A DNA stretch of 64,000 nucleotides. Source: Streptomyces cynarae (GTDB lineage: Bacteria > Actinomycetota > Actinomycetes > Streptomycetales > Streptomycetaceae). The position numbers were made by a program, and so were the translations under genes. A model generated the notes under the pieces. That model worked only from the letters and a program-made list of their open reading frames with translations. It had not been told where the DNA came from and did no database searches. The stretch is from assembly GCF_025642135.1 (NCBI RefSeq), contig NZ_CP106793.1, positions 310,001 through 374,000 of the forward strand, read 5' to 3'. Positions 35,301-43,315 of the stretch are shown piece by piece; within the stretch, counting starts at the first letter, position 1, and every line of letters begins with the position of its first letter.

Positions 35301-35479
35301 CCGTCATGATCCGGCGCCGCCTGGCCGCCGACCAGCCCACCGTCTACATTCCCCTCCTCTCCAAGGCCTTGCGCAAGCAGGCGCACCATCTGGCCGCACT
35401 CGGGCGCCATGAAGAGGCCGAGGCGGCGGCAGCCGAGGCGGCCGCGCTCAGTAGCGGAATGGCCGACAAAGACGAGTAA
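32363..35479 (+). CDS. Trypsin-like protease / STAND-type NTPase / TPR protein of a predicted conflict system
   Basis: A 1038-residue cytosolic protein with three parts. Residues 1-195 are a trypsin-like protease: His31 in ASGLVLTSAHVVP, Asp64 or Asp65 in GGRDDAALLSV, and Ser156 in WGGLSGAAVFSGG. Residues about 245-480 are a P-loop NTPase with FRGRE at the entry, Walker A in VHGPAGQGKTRLAHQLA (Lys282) and Walker B in TLVVVDYAETRPGQ (Asp329), followed by KLVLLARTAEDWW. After an alpha-helical linker, residues about 730-1030 hold about seven TPR units of 42-45 residues, such as EEALTAIREAVEIRTKLA and SLNNLSLRLGKLERTAEALS. The ATG has caggaggacc upstream. The predicted role is a sensor that, on binding a trigger through its TPRs, activates proteolysis; this is inferred from the architecture. 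Confidence 0.85.
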   Translation: MHRQRVVAVEGSGERGSGYVIASGLVLTSAHVVPDAAETEVFRPDDGARCRATVAWRGTPGGRDDAALLSVTDPAWVPPEGAAPGWGRLVTDRPGTPCEFAGMPQAIQRPDRPREIWQATGALNPLTGRVDNRHVVTLREVPAPTADGTSPWGGLSGAAVFSGGLLTGVIAADLAGFGHTALGVVPAYVLHHDPAFRATLAEHGAARDGGEPLEPVEWRHLADTNDTRPTAGLLASPAVLLRARRAVVPFRGREDLLRRMRAWCDEPGFGVWLVHGPAGQGKTRLAHQLATGLERNAPRWATLWLRADAPAGDLAVLASAAVPTLVVVDYAETRPGQLSALLRALARNDGAVRIKLVLLARTAEDWWDDLRGDTFDAEDLLAEAPVTTLKPLEPEAGDREAAYREAADGFAAELRHVRRWQDHPWSALAASLSVPTLGAPGLASALTLHMTVLADLLDAATGTGPDDTYTADYRDTPVAHAVGTETVEDRLLGHERRYWTAAATAHHLHPQLTMNTLVDALAAAFLFGADDGDEADALLARVPNLADQPRDRRGAVRAWIRALYPPDDDRVWDGLQPDRLAERFLGRHLHRHPHLPESLLPGSGPAQATRLLTVLTRAASQPDLRDRLGPDLTALCTAHPGLLAAPAVEVVTRTENPQPLVEALRRVTDDPATPGALLEDLADRLPQNSHNLADVAAQLLLRLVKHHRDHADGPDRPAVYARALDRASYRLGALRRYEEGLDASREAVTIWRELCARRSPPALEDRAHLAESVNGLSVRLAALGKQEEALTAIREAVEIRTKLALERPDLYRDDLAKSLNNLSLRLGKLERTAEALSAVRKAVAIRRELVAIQPERHWFALSVNLTNLSTRLVAADRHEEALAASEEAVEIRRRLADSVPDAALPALAFSLNNLAVRRGKVDRREEALAAITEAVAIRRRLTVVRPTVHEPHLATCLSNLSTRLSALGNHEEAVTAVTEAVMIRRRLAADQPTVYIPLLSKALRKQAHHLAALGRHEEAEAAAAEAAALSSGMADKDE

Positions 35480-35828
35480 GGGCGCTTCGGTCCGTCCGAC
35501 CGTTCCCGGAGTGGCGAGACGCCATCCGCGCGGCCGCGCAGCTTGGCTTCGGCTGCCGAGTCGATACGAGTGATCTCTCCGAGGTGGTCGGGTGATGCGG
35601 ACGGCGTGGCGGCGACCATGCCCGTGGCCTGGACATAAGGCGGCGAAGACAGTCCCCCTCGACCTCGAGCCGGGGCCGTCCTGCGGCGAGCCCTGGCGGT
35701 CCGCATCGCTCGGTCCATCGTGATGCCGACCACCGTCCTGCCGACTCAGACCCTCGCGCTACGGGACCCCGCACAACAGTCAAATCGCACTAATTCTCGC
35801 ATTTCGCAATTCCATCGGCCGGATCCAG

Positions 35829-35848
35829 GCCTTGACATGCGTCAAGGC
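35829..35848. promoter_or_regulatory. 8-bp perfect dyad upstream of the sugar operon
   Basis: gccttgac (35829-35836) and gtcaaggc (35841-35848) pair exactly around atgc. The left arm contains TTGAC, close to a -35 box, so binding here could block or aid initiation. It lies 95 bases before the first gene, in the 463-base gap 35480-35942, which holds no gene. Confidence 0.5.
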
Positions 35849-35875
35849 GCCACCTCAGACTCTCCGCGCACATTA

Positions 35876-35891
35876 GTCATTGCGCAATGAC
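35876..35891. promoter_or_regulatory. 16-bp perfect palindrome, candidate GntR operator
   Basis: gtcattgc gcaatgac (35876-35891) is a perfect palindrome without spacer, 51 bases before the binding-protein gene. A half-site-like atgac follows at 35894-35898. GntR-family dimers bind sites of this kind, and the operon's last gene encodes a GntR protein, so autoregulation of the operon from here is likely. Confidence 0.6.
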
Positions 35892-35942
35892 AAATGACTG
35901 CACGGTGGCACCCGCTGATCACCAGGACTCGGAGGCAAGATC

Positions 35943-37253
35943 GTGAGACTCATGACCCGCAGGCAAGTACGAGTCGCGACGGGGGCGGCGACGGCGCTGC
36001 TCCTGAGCATGGTCGCGGCATGCGCCGGATCGGGTGGCAGTGCGCCGAGCAGCGGCGGCCAGGTCGGGGGCGATCTGCGGGTCCTGAGCAACTGGACCGG
36101 TAGTGAAGGTGATGCCTTCAAGCAGGTCATCAAGGGATTCGAGGCCAAGTACCCGTCGGTCAAGGTGCAGATCGAGACGGTTCCGTTCGAGCAGGGCCAG
36201 GCCCTGCTGACCCAGCAGTTCGCCCAGGGATCGCCGCCGGACGTGTCGGTGGCCCTGCCCGGACTGGTCAGGGCATTCTCCCAGCAGGGGTTGCTGGTGA
36301 ATCTCGACTCGTCCTGGGACAAGTGGGTCGCCGCCGGCGAGTACACCCCGTCGGTGCGGGACATGGCCCAGGGTTCCGACGGGCACACCGACGCCGTCCT
36401 GTTCAAGGGCAACGTCAACGCTCTGATCTGGTACAACCCCCAGCAGATGGCCAAGCTCGGTCTGTCGGTGCCGCACACGTGGGCGCAGTTCACCTCGGTG
36501 CTGAATGCGGCCAAGGCCAAGGGTGTCACGCCGTTCGCGGTGGGTGGCAAGGATCAGTGGCCGCTCACACAGTGGACGGACTCGATCCTGCTGCGGGTTG
36601 CGGGCGCGAGCACGTTCAATGACCTGGCCCGCGGCAAGATCGGCTGGGACGATCCGCGGATCGTCAAGTCCTTCCAGGTCTTCGCGGGCATGATCCGCTC
36701 GTATTTCCCGGCGACATCGTTGTCGAGCAGTTTCACGGACGCCACCTGCGGGCGGGTCGCGGGCAAGTACCTCTTCGAGAACCAGGGCGCCTTCATCAAC
36801 TTGGTCGACCGCCAGGAGTGCGGCACGAACCTGGTGCCGGGCAAGGATCTGTCCTTCTTCCAGATGCCCGCCTACGGCAGCGCCCCCGCGCCGCAGTTCG
36901 TGAGCGGTGACCTGTTCATGGGCGCGAAGGCTTCCAAGAACCCGGCGGCCACGCGTGCACTGCTGGACTACCTCGGTTCGCCTCAGGCCCAGGAGATCTG
37001 GGCGAAGATCGGCGGGTACGTCGCGCCGAACGCCAAGGTCCCCGCCAAGGCATACCCGAACGTCAACGACCGCAACGCGGCCGCTCTGTGGCCCAAGAAC
37101 CCGTCCCAGCAGGCAGGGTACGACCTCGACGACTGGATCGGCGGGGAGACCCAGGTCAAGTACCAGCAGGCGCTCGCGCAGTTCGTCCGCGACACCGACG
37201 TCAACGCCTTCATCTCGAAGATGAAGCAGATCGACACCCGCTCCCACCAGTGA
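35943..37253 (+). CDS. ABC transporter solute-binding lipoprotein (carbohydrate type)
   Basis: A 436-residue exported lipoprotein of the SBP family 1 fold. The signal peptide ends in the lipobox MVAAC with Cys27. The body has LRVLSNWTGSEGDAFKQVIK, FEAKYPSVKVQIETVPFEQG, GSPPDVSVALPGLVRAF and GDLFMGAKASKNPAATRALL, typical of binding proteins for oligosaccharides. Two Cys residues at DATCGR and RQECGT could form a disulfide. A GTG at 35943 follows aggactcggaggcaag and sits right at the signal peptide. It is the first gene of a six-gene operon; two permeases follow, and no ATPase is encoded, so a shared MsiK-type ATPase is assumed. Confidence 0.9.
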   Translation: MRLMTRRQVRVATGAATALLLSMVAACAGSGGSAPSSGGQVGGDLRVLSNWTGSEGDAFKQVIKGFEAKYPSVKVQIETVPFEQGQALLTQQFAQGSPPDVSVALPGLVRAFSQQGLLVNLDSSWDKWVAAGEYTPSVRDMAQGSDGHTDAVLFKGNVNALIWYNPQQMAKLGLSVPHTWAQFTSVLNAAKAKGVTPFAVGGKDQWPLTQWTDSILLRVAGASTFNDLARGKIGWDDPRIVKSFQVFAGMIRSYFPATSLSSSFTDATCGRVAGKYLFENQGAFINLVDRQECGTNLVPGKDLSFFQMPAYGSAPAPQFVSGDLFMGAKASKNPAATRALLDYLGSPQAQEIWAKIGGYVAPNAKVPAKAYPNVNDRNAAALWPKNPSQQAGYDLDDWIGGETQVKYQQALAQFVRDTDVNAFISKMKQIDTRSHQ

Positions 37254-37260
37254 GACGGCG

Positions 37261-38340
37261 ATGACCACTTCCCTCAAGAAGCCACCGCGCGCGAGCGGTC
37301 CCGGATCCTTCGGTGACCGCCGCGGCGGCGGCCGCGCACGGACTGTCTCGGGCGGCACGCGTACGGCAGGAAAGACGGGCGGCCGCACGGGCTACGCGTT
37401 TGTGACCCCGCTGATGGCGGTCTTCGCCCTGTTCTATCTCTGGCCTGTTCTGCAGAGCGTCATGAGCAGCTTCTTCACCTGGGGCCTGCTGCGGCCGTGG
37501 AACCTGTTCGACCGCTCCACCTGGCAGTTCGCGGGCCTGGCCAACTACCGCCACACGCTGAGCGATCCGGACTTCTGGCACGCCGGCGCCAACTCGCTGC
37601 TCTGGCTCGTCCTCTTCCCGCTGCTGGTGGTGGGCATCTCCCTCGTGGTGGCGGTGGCCATCTGGCACGCCCGCCGCTGGTCGGTGGTGTTCCGCACGGT
37701 GTTCGTCCTGCCCATGACGATCTCCCTGGCGGCGGCGGGCGTCATCTGGTCCTTCGTCTACAACCCGGACGCGCACATCGGCGTGCTCAACGCGGTCCTC
37801 AAGGCGCTGCACCTCCAGGGGACGCTCGACGTCGGTCCGCTGCACCTCAAGACGACGGGCCAATGGCTCGCCGACCCCGGCACACTGAATCTGGGCTTCT
37901 ACGACATCCGCCTGGTCAACGTCTTCGTGATCATCGCGGCAGCCTGGGCATTCGCCGGTTACGGCGTCATCACCTTCAGCGCGGGGCTGGCATCGCTGCC
38001 GCAGGAACTCGTCGACTCCGCGCGGGTCGACGGCTGCAGGCCGCTGCAGGTGGTGCGCCATGTCATCGTGCCGCACCTGCGGCAGCCCATGCGCATCGTC
38101 TTCGTGGTCAGCGTGATCTTCGCGCTGCGGACGTTCGACATCGTCTACGTGATGACCTCGGGCGGACCCGGCACGGACTCCACGGTTCTCGGGCTGTTGC
38201 CCTGGCAAGAGGCGTTCGCCTTCCTCACCTCGCCGCAGGCGGGACAGGGCGCCGCCGTCGCGGTGCTGATGTCGGCCGTGCTGATAGCGCTCGGCTTCCC
38301 CTACCTGAAGTCGATGCTCCCCAGGAAGGAGTCACGGTGA
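37261..38340 (+). CDS. ABC sugar permease, MalF type
   Basis: A 359-residue inner-membrane permease. A basic N-terminal tail of about 40 residues is followed by six or more helices, starting with FVTPLMAVFALFYLWPVLQS. The coupling (EAA-type) loop ELVDSARVDGCRPLQVVRHV near residues 246-266 contacts the ATPase, and VIFALRTFDIVYVMTSGGPG is the usual next helix. Domain and order match the first permease of carbohydrate importers (MalF/UgpA). It starts eight bases after the binding-protein stop and its own stop overlaps the next start. Confidence 0.92.
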   Translation: MTTSLKKPPRASGPGSFGDRRGGGRARTVSGGTRTAGKTGGRTGYAFVTPLMAVFALFYLWPVLQSVMSSFFTWGLLRPWNLFDRSTWQFAGLANYRHTLSDPDFWHAGANSLLWLVLFPLLVVGISLVVAVAIWHARRWSVVFRTVFVLPMTISLAAAGVIWSFVYNPDAHIGVLNAVLKALHLQGTLDVGPLHLKTTGQWLADPGTLNLGFYDIRLVNVFVIIAAAWAFAGYGVITFSAGLASLPQELVDSARVDGCRPLQVVRHVIVPHLRQPMRIVFVVSVIFALRTFDIVYVMTSGGPGTDSTVLGLLPWQEAFAFLTSPQAGQGAAVAVLMSAVLIALGFPYLKSMLPRKESR

Positions 38341-39170
38341 TGAGGAAACGGCTCACCGTCACCGCGCTCTACGGCTCTCTGACGGCCGCCAGCCTGGTGT
38401 GGATGGTGCCAGTGGTCACCGCGCTCGCGATCTCGGTGCTACCGATCGGCCAGACCCGCAGCGGCTGGTGGCACGGCGGTCTGTCGCAACTGACGCTCGC
38501 CAACTACCGGGATGCGTGGAGTCAGGGGCTGTCGCTGTACGTCGCGCCGAGCTTCGTCATCACGCTCGGATCGGTGCTGGTCTCGCTCCTGCTCGGCGCG
38601 CTCGCCTCGTATGCCTTCGCCCGCCTGGAGTTCCGCTTCAAGCGACTGGCGTACTTCCTGCTGCTGACAACCATGATCGTGCCGGTCCAGATAATCCTCA
38701 TCCCGCTGCTTCCGTGGCTGCGCCTGCTGGGACTGGCGCAGGGCGACCTGCAGTACCTCGGCATCATCCTGGTCCACACCGCCTTCGGAGCAGGCTGGGC
38801 CGTCTTCATGATGTCCGCGTTCTTCGCCGACGTGCCAGAGGAACTGCTCGAGGCGGCCCGGCTCGACGGTGCCTCCCACCTGGGCCAACTCAGGTATGTG
38901 GTACTGCCGTTGGCCCTGCCGGGACTGGTGTCGTTCGCGATCATCGATTTCGTCTTCGTGTGGAACGACCTCCTGCTCGGCCTCACACTGCTCGACCGTG
39001 ATCATCAGCCCCTCACGGTCGGCCTGGCCAATCTGCAGTCGCCGCATCTGGCGCAGGAGAACCTGGTGTCGGCCGGTTCGATCATGGTCGTCCTGCCGCC
39101 GCTGCTGCTGTTCATCGCCCTCAACAGGTTCTACGTACGCGGGCTGTTCGCCGGAGGAGTCAAAGGATGA
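38340..39170 (+). CDS. ABC sugar permease, MalG type
   Basis: A 276-residue inner-membrane permease of the MalG/UgpE type. Visible are the first helix LTAASLVWMVPVVTALAISV, FVITLGSVLVSLLLGALASY, the EAA-type loop ELLEAARLDGASHLGQLRYV (about residues 166-185) and the closing helix SIMVVLPPLLLFIALNRFYV followed by RGLFAGGVKG, a usual end. The start is ATG 38340, overlapping the upstream TGA (GTGATGA); a GTG three bases earlier is possible. It pairs with the upstream permease to form the channel. Confidence 0.92.
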   Translation: MRKRLTVTALYGSLTAASLVWMVPVVTALAISVLPIGQTRSGWWHGGLSQLTLANYRDAWSQGLSLYVAPSFVITLGSVLVSLLLGALASYAFARLEFRFKRLAYFLLLTTMIVPVQIILIPLLPWLRLLGLAQGDLQYLGIILVHTAFGAGWAVFMMSAFFADVPEELLEAARLDGASHLGQLRYVVLPLALPGLVSFAIIDFVFVWNDLLLGLTLLDRDHQPLTVGLANLQSPHLAQENLVSAGSIMVVLPPLLLFIALNRFYVRGLFAGGVKG

Positions 39171-39985
39171 GTGTGCTGAATGTCGTCGCCCTGCAGCTGG
39201 CGGCCGAGCCAGGCAATGTGGCGGGCAACGTGGAGCGCGTCCTGGACGCCGTGCGCACACACGGCCGAGGCAGCGACCTGGTGGTGACACCCGAACTGAT
39301 CACCACCGGTTACGACCTGGACATGTTCGACGAGCGCGGCGCCGAACTGGCCGAGCCCCTCGACGGTCCCACCGTGTCCGCCGTCGCGAAGGCGGCCGCA
39401 GAGCTCGGCACAACCATCGTCCTGGGCATCCTGGAACGCGACGGCGAGGCTGTCTACGACACCGCTGCCATCATCCTGCCCGATGGGTCGGTGTACCCGT
39501 TTCGCAAGACCCACCTCTACCCCGCTGAGCTCACCCGGTTCAGCGCCGGGCAGGGCCTGCTCACCGTGGACACACCGGCCGCCCGGATCGGACCGCTCAT
39601 CTGCTTCGAGCACGCCTTCCCCGAACTGGCCACCACCCTGGCGCTGGCCGGCACGCACACGCTCGTCATCCCCTCAGCCGTGCCCATCGGCTACGAATAC
39701 CTGCTGACCCTGCGGACCAGGGCGCGCGCCCAGGACAACCAGATGTTCGCCGTCGCCTGCAACCTCACCGGCAGCGGCTTCACCGGCCACTCCCTGATCG
39801 TCGACCCCGCGGGGAAGGTGCTGGCCTCGGCGGGCGCGGAGGAGACCGCTCTGCGTGCCCGACTCGACCTCGACCTGATTACCCGGGAACGCGACCAGGA
39901 GCCGGCACTGAGCATGCGGCAGGCCGATCTGTACCGTCCGGAGGCCGTGGACCGGCTCGGTGTCATGACGGCGGGTGAGAGGTGA
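39167..39985 (+). CDS. Carbon-nitrogen hydrolase (nitrilase superfamily)
   Basis: A 272-residue cytosolic enzyme with the nitrilase-superfamily triad: Glu43 in VVTPELITTGYD, Lys114 in PFRKTHLYP and Cys146 in IGPLICFEHAFPELA. Members hydrolyse amides, nitriles or carbamoyl groups through a thioester. LRTRARAQDNQMFAVACNLT is also typical. It overlaps both neighbours by four bases, so it belongs to the sugar-uptake operon. This is unusual and suggests that the imported compound carries an amide or carbamoyl group, or that the enzyme handles a released amide; that is inference. Confidence 0.9.
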   Translation: MSVLNVVALQLAAEPGNVAGNVERVLDAVRTHGRGSDLVVTPELITTGYDLDMFDERGAELAEPLDGPTVSAVAKAAAELGTTIVLGILERDGEAVYDTAAIILPDGSVYPFRKTHLYPAELTRFSAGQGLLTVDTPAARIGPLICFEHAFPELATTLALAGTHTLVIPSAVPIGYEYLLTLRTRARAQDNQMFAVACNLTGSGFTGHSLIVDPAGKVLASAGAEETALRARLDLDLITRERDQEPALSMRQADLYRPEAVDRLGVMTAGER

Positions 39986-41871
39986 GCGGGCAGATCCAGG
40001 CCGCGGCGGCGGGCGCGTTGAGCGCCGGCCTGCCCAAGCCGCTCGACCTCGGCAACGGGCTTGTCGCCGGATCCTTCGGCGGCGACGGATCATGGCTGTC
40101 CCTCGGCGCCCCGCACCCGGTTCACGGCTTCGTCGAGCTGTTGGCCGCACCGCCCTTCGACGAGGAACGGCGCGGCGACCCGGCGGCCGTGCGCCGCTAT
40201 CGGGAGCAGCTGACGCAGGAGCGGTTCGCGTTCCTGCGCCTCGACCTGCCTGACGAGCAGGTGCCTGAGCGCCGGGCCGGTGTGGACAGCGAAGGCCGGC
40301 CCGTCTGGCGGCGCACCGGACGTGGATGGACCTGCTCGGTGACGGCTTGGGCCCTGCCGGACCGAGCGGCGCTCGTCCAGCGGTACGTGATCGAGGCCAT
40401 ACCCGGTTTGCGTGCGGTGCTGCGGTTCGGCGGCCGACTGGACCGCAGCGCGCTCGCAGAGATCACCGAGGTCAACCCGCCTGCGGCTCTCTCGGTGGAC
40501 AGCCACGTGGAGATGTCGCCCAGCGAACTCACCGTCAGTGCACCGGTACTGGCCACCTCGGCGCGCGTGACGGTGCACGCAACGGCCGGTCGCTGGACGT
40601 CCGAGGTCGGCGGCGCCATACAGTGGACAATGAGCGCGGGCGACGGCCAACCTGTCGAGATCACCGTCACGGTGTCGTTGGCACCGCCCCCGTGGCCGGG
40701 CGACGGCCGCCGCGCCGCCGCCACCGCACCTCGCATCACGCAGGCCGATCCGCCCGGGACTCTGGAGCACATCGCGGCCGGAGCCGTGCGCTACGTACTG
40801 GGCTGCACCGCATTCGACGTCGGTGAGGGAGAGCGCACCATCCTCACCGACCACCGACTGCTCCCCCTGAGCTGGACCCGCGACGCCTACTACCAGGCGC
40901 TGCTCCTGCTGTGCGCGGCGCCCGACGACCAGGGCATCACTGATGTGGTGGCCGCCCATCTGCGGTGGCTGTGGGGTAAGGGACGCACACCCGGCGCACC
41001 CTGGATGCGGAGCCACTTGTCCGACGGCCGGCCCAAGGACCTGGCAGTCCAGGCCGATCAACAGCTCTACCCCCTCCTGGAGCTCGCCGACTACCGGCGT
41101 GTCACGGGCCGGTGGCCCGCCCCGCCCGGCGACGGCGGCGCCGATGCGTCGAAACAGTGGGGCGCCTTGATCACCGAAGTCTGGCAGGGCCTGCCCCGAG
41201 AGGGCCACGACGGTCTGCTGGCCGGTGCGGAGAACCCCGCCGACGACCCCAGCGAACTGCCCTTCACCCTGTCCACGCAGATCCTGTACTGGCACACCGC
41301 CTCGCAACTTGCCCCGTTCTCCGCCGAGTTGAACCTCGACGCGCTACGACTGGAACGGACCGCACAGGACCTGCCAGGCGCCATCGTCCGGGCCTTCACC
41401 TGCGAGGGACCGTTGGGCCCACAGTGGGTTTACGAGACCGACGGCAACGGCCACTACCGGCTCTACCACGACGCCAACGACCTCCCCACGGCTTTCGCCC
41501 CCGCCTGGGGCTTCTGCTCGTCCGATGACAAAGAGTGGGCCACCACCATGCGGTTCGCGTTCTCCCCGCACAACGCCGGACACGTCGCCGGACCGTACGG
41601 GGGGCTGGGATCGGTGCACACGCCGGGGACATGGACACTGGGCGACGCACAAGAACTCGCCGTCGCGCTGACCACGGCAGACGCCACCCGCGCCAGACTG
41701 GTGCTCGAACGCATCGGCCTGGTCGCGGGCGCCGACGGGCTGCTTCCTGAGACCTACCACGCCGACAGCGGACGGTGGTTGGCCCGCCATTGGTTCGCCT
41801 GGCCCGCTGCTGTGTTCGGAATCCTCCACTTTGGTATAACCGGTGGCTGGCACAACGGGTGGCGTGTATGA
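39982..41871 (+). CDS. Putative (alpha/alpha)6-barrel glycoside hydrolase
   Basis: A 629-residue cytosolic protein without signal peptide. Residues about 1-250 form a beta-rich domain (LDLGNGLVAGSFGGDGSWLS, GWTCSVTAWALPDRAALVQR). The second half looks like an (alpha/alpha)6 barrel: LPLSWTRDAYYQALLLLCAA near residue 296, HLRWLWGKGRTPGAPWMRSH, YHDANDLPTAFAPAWGFCSS and GLLPETYHADSGRWLARHWF. The pattern WTRDAYY resembles exo-acting glycosidases, but I cannot fix the CAZy family. The GTG at 39982 overlaps the nitrilase stop. It likely cleaves the imported glycoside. Confidence 0.65.
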   Translation: MSGQIQAAAAGALSAGLPKPLDLGNGLVAGSFGGDGSWLSLGAPHPVHGFVELLAAPPFDEERRGDPAAVRRYREQLTQERFAFLRLDLPDEQVPERRAGVDSEGRPVWRRTGRGWTCSVTAWALPDRAALVQRYVIEAIPGLRAVLRFGGRLDRSALAEITEVNPPAALSVDSHVEMSPSELTVSAPVLATSARVTVHATAGRWTSEVGGAIQWTMSAGDGQPVEITVTVSLAPPPWPGDGRRAAATAPRITQADPPGTLEHIAAGAVRYVLGCTAFDVGEGERTILTDHRLLPLSWTRDAYYQALLLLCAAPDDQGITDVVAAHLRWLWGKGRTPGAPWMRSHLSDGRPKDLAVQADQQLYPLLELADYRRVTGRWPAPPGDGGADASKQWGALITEVWQGLPREGHDGLLAGAENPADDPSELPFTLSTQILYWHTASQLAPFSAELNLDALRLERTAQDLPGAIVRAFTCEGPLGPQWVYETDGNGHYRLYHDANDLPTAFAPAWGFCSSDDKEWATTMRFAFSPHNAGHVAGPYGGLGSVHTPGTWTLGDAQELAVALTTADATRARLVLERIGLVAGADGLLPETYHADSGRWLARHWFAWPAAVFGILHFGITGGWHNGWRV

Positions 41872-41884
41872 AAATGAGGAACGG

Positions 41885-43315
41885 GTGACCGTGATCGACC
41901 CCAAAGAGCCGCTGCCGGTCTACGTTCAGCTGAAGAATCTGCTGATCCAGGAGATCGTGGACGGCCGGTACGGCCCCGGTGACCGGCTGCCCACGGAGCA
42001 GGAACTCTGCACCATCTACCAGATCAGCCGGACGCCGGTGAACCGTGCCCTGACGGAGATGGCCGAGGAAGGGATCGTGGTGCGCCAGCGCCGCCACGGT
42101 TCCTTCGTCAACCCTGGGTGGATACCCCCGAACACCGCCGCCAGCACCTTGAAGGTCGTCGTCCCCGAGGGCTCCTGGGAAGCCACGGTGCTCGCTGCAG
42201 CGCCGCCGGAGTTGTCCCTGGACATTGTTCAGGTGGGGTTGTCCGACCTGCGCCAGGTGCTGGTACGCGCCGTCGCGGAGGGTCGGGCTCCCGACCTGGC
42301 GATCATGGACTCCGTATGGGTGCACGAGTTCGCGGCTTCCGGCTTCCTCGCCTCGCTGGAGGAACTCGACCCCGACTGGGTCCACGATGAATACGAGGGC
42401 GACTTCGTCGAGCCGTTCCGCTCCGCGAACAAATTCGACGGCCACCCGGTCGCAGTCCAGGCGGAGGCGGACGTCGCCGGCATCTGGTACCGGCGCTCCG
42501 ACCTCGCCGCCGTCGGGCACCAGCCACCGAGAACCTGGGCCGAACTGGCCACACTCGGCCGCGCCCTGGCCCAGCGCGGCACGGCCATACCGCTGACGCT
42601 GCCCGGCGGCTCCCTCGCTGGCGAAACCGCCACCTACTGCCTGCTCTCGCTGCTCGCCTCCAACGGCGCAGGAGTCCTCGGCCACGACGCCGTCACCCTC
42701 GACACAGCCGCGGTCACGGAATCCCTGACGTTCCTTCGCGAACTCCTCCACGCAGGCGTCATCTCTGCCGAGTCGGTGAGCTACGAGCGCCATGTGCCCA
42801 TACACCAACTCGCCCATGGCCAGGCCAGCATGGCCATAGGAGGCAGCTACGACGCCCCTGCCCTGGCAGCCGCGGCATCACTCACCACCGAGAGTCTGCT
42901 CGACCAGTTCGGGTTCATCGCGATGCCTGCCGGCCCTCGCGGCCATTCCGCCACGCTCGCCGGCGGCATGGTTTACGGCATCTTCCGGCAGGCGGCCTCC
43001 CCCAAGCTGAGCATGCGCCTATTGCGCGCCGTCACCTCCATCGAGGCACTGACACGCATGTCCAAGGACACCTGGCAGTTGGCGCCACGCCGCACCGCAC
43101 TCCAACGCGCCGCCCAGCAGTCATCGTTTCTGCGAACCACAGCCACCATGCTGCAGCAGGCCGTCGTACGCCCCTCCACGCCACCGTACGCGCGAGTCTC
43201 CGCGCAACTGTATGCCTTGCTGGAATCGGTCCTTCTTGGACGCCGCGATCCCCGGGCCGCCGCCGCCCGCACCGCAGACATGATCAGCGCCATCACGGGA
43301 CTGCCCGTGGCCTGA
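41885..43315 (+). CDS. GntR regulator fused to a solute-binding-protein-like domain
   Basis: A 476-residue cytosolic regulator without signal peptide. Residues about 8-78 are a GntR winged helix: PVYVQLKNLLIQEIVDGRYG, GDRLPTEQELCTIYQISRTP and GIVVRQRRHGSFVNP. Residues about 90-470 resemble a family 1 extracellular binding protein: RAPDLAIMDSVWVHEFAASG, LASLEELDPDW, HPVAVQAEADVAGIWYRRSD and HGQASMAIGGSYDAPALAAA. The usual effector domain of GntR (UTRA or FadR type) is replaced by this sugar-binding fold. Two GTG starts, 41885 and 41891, are possible; aggaacg supports both. It is the last gene of the sugar operon, 13 bases after the hydrolase, and probably senses the imported compound. Confidence 0.85.
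   Translation: MTVIDPKEPLPVYVQLKNLLIQEIVDGRYGPGDRLPTEQELCTIYQISRTPVNRALTEMAEEGIVVRQRRHGSFVNPGWIPPNTAASTLKVVVPEGSWEATVLAAAPPELSLDIVQVGLSDLRQVLVRAVAEGRAPDLAIMDSVWVHEFAASGFLASLEELDPDWVHDEYEGDFVEPFRSANKFDGHPVAVQAEADVAGIWYRRSDLAAVGHQPPRTWAELATLGRALAQRGTAIPLTLPGGSLAGETATYCLLSLLASNGAGVLGHDAVTLDTAAVTESLTFLRELLHAGVISAESVSYERHVPIHQLAHGQASMAIGGSYDAPALAAAASLTTESLLDQFGFIAMPAGPRGHSATLAGGMVYGIFRQAASPKLSMRLLRAVTSIEALTRMSKDTWQLAPRRTALQRAAQQSSFLRTTATMLQQAVVRPSTPPYARVSAQLYALLESVLLGRRDPRAAAARTADMISAITGLPVA

Noticed and set aside
37210..38208. 332-codon minus-strand frame opposite the MalF-type permease
   Set aside because: His/Asp/Gln-rich antisense of membrane-helix codons, with no family pattern.
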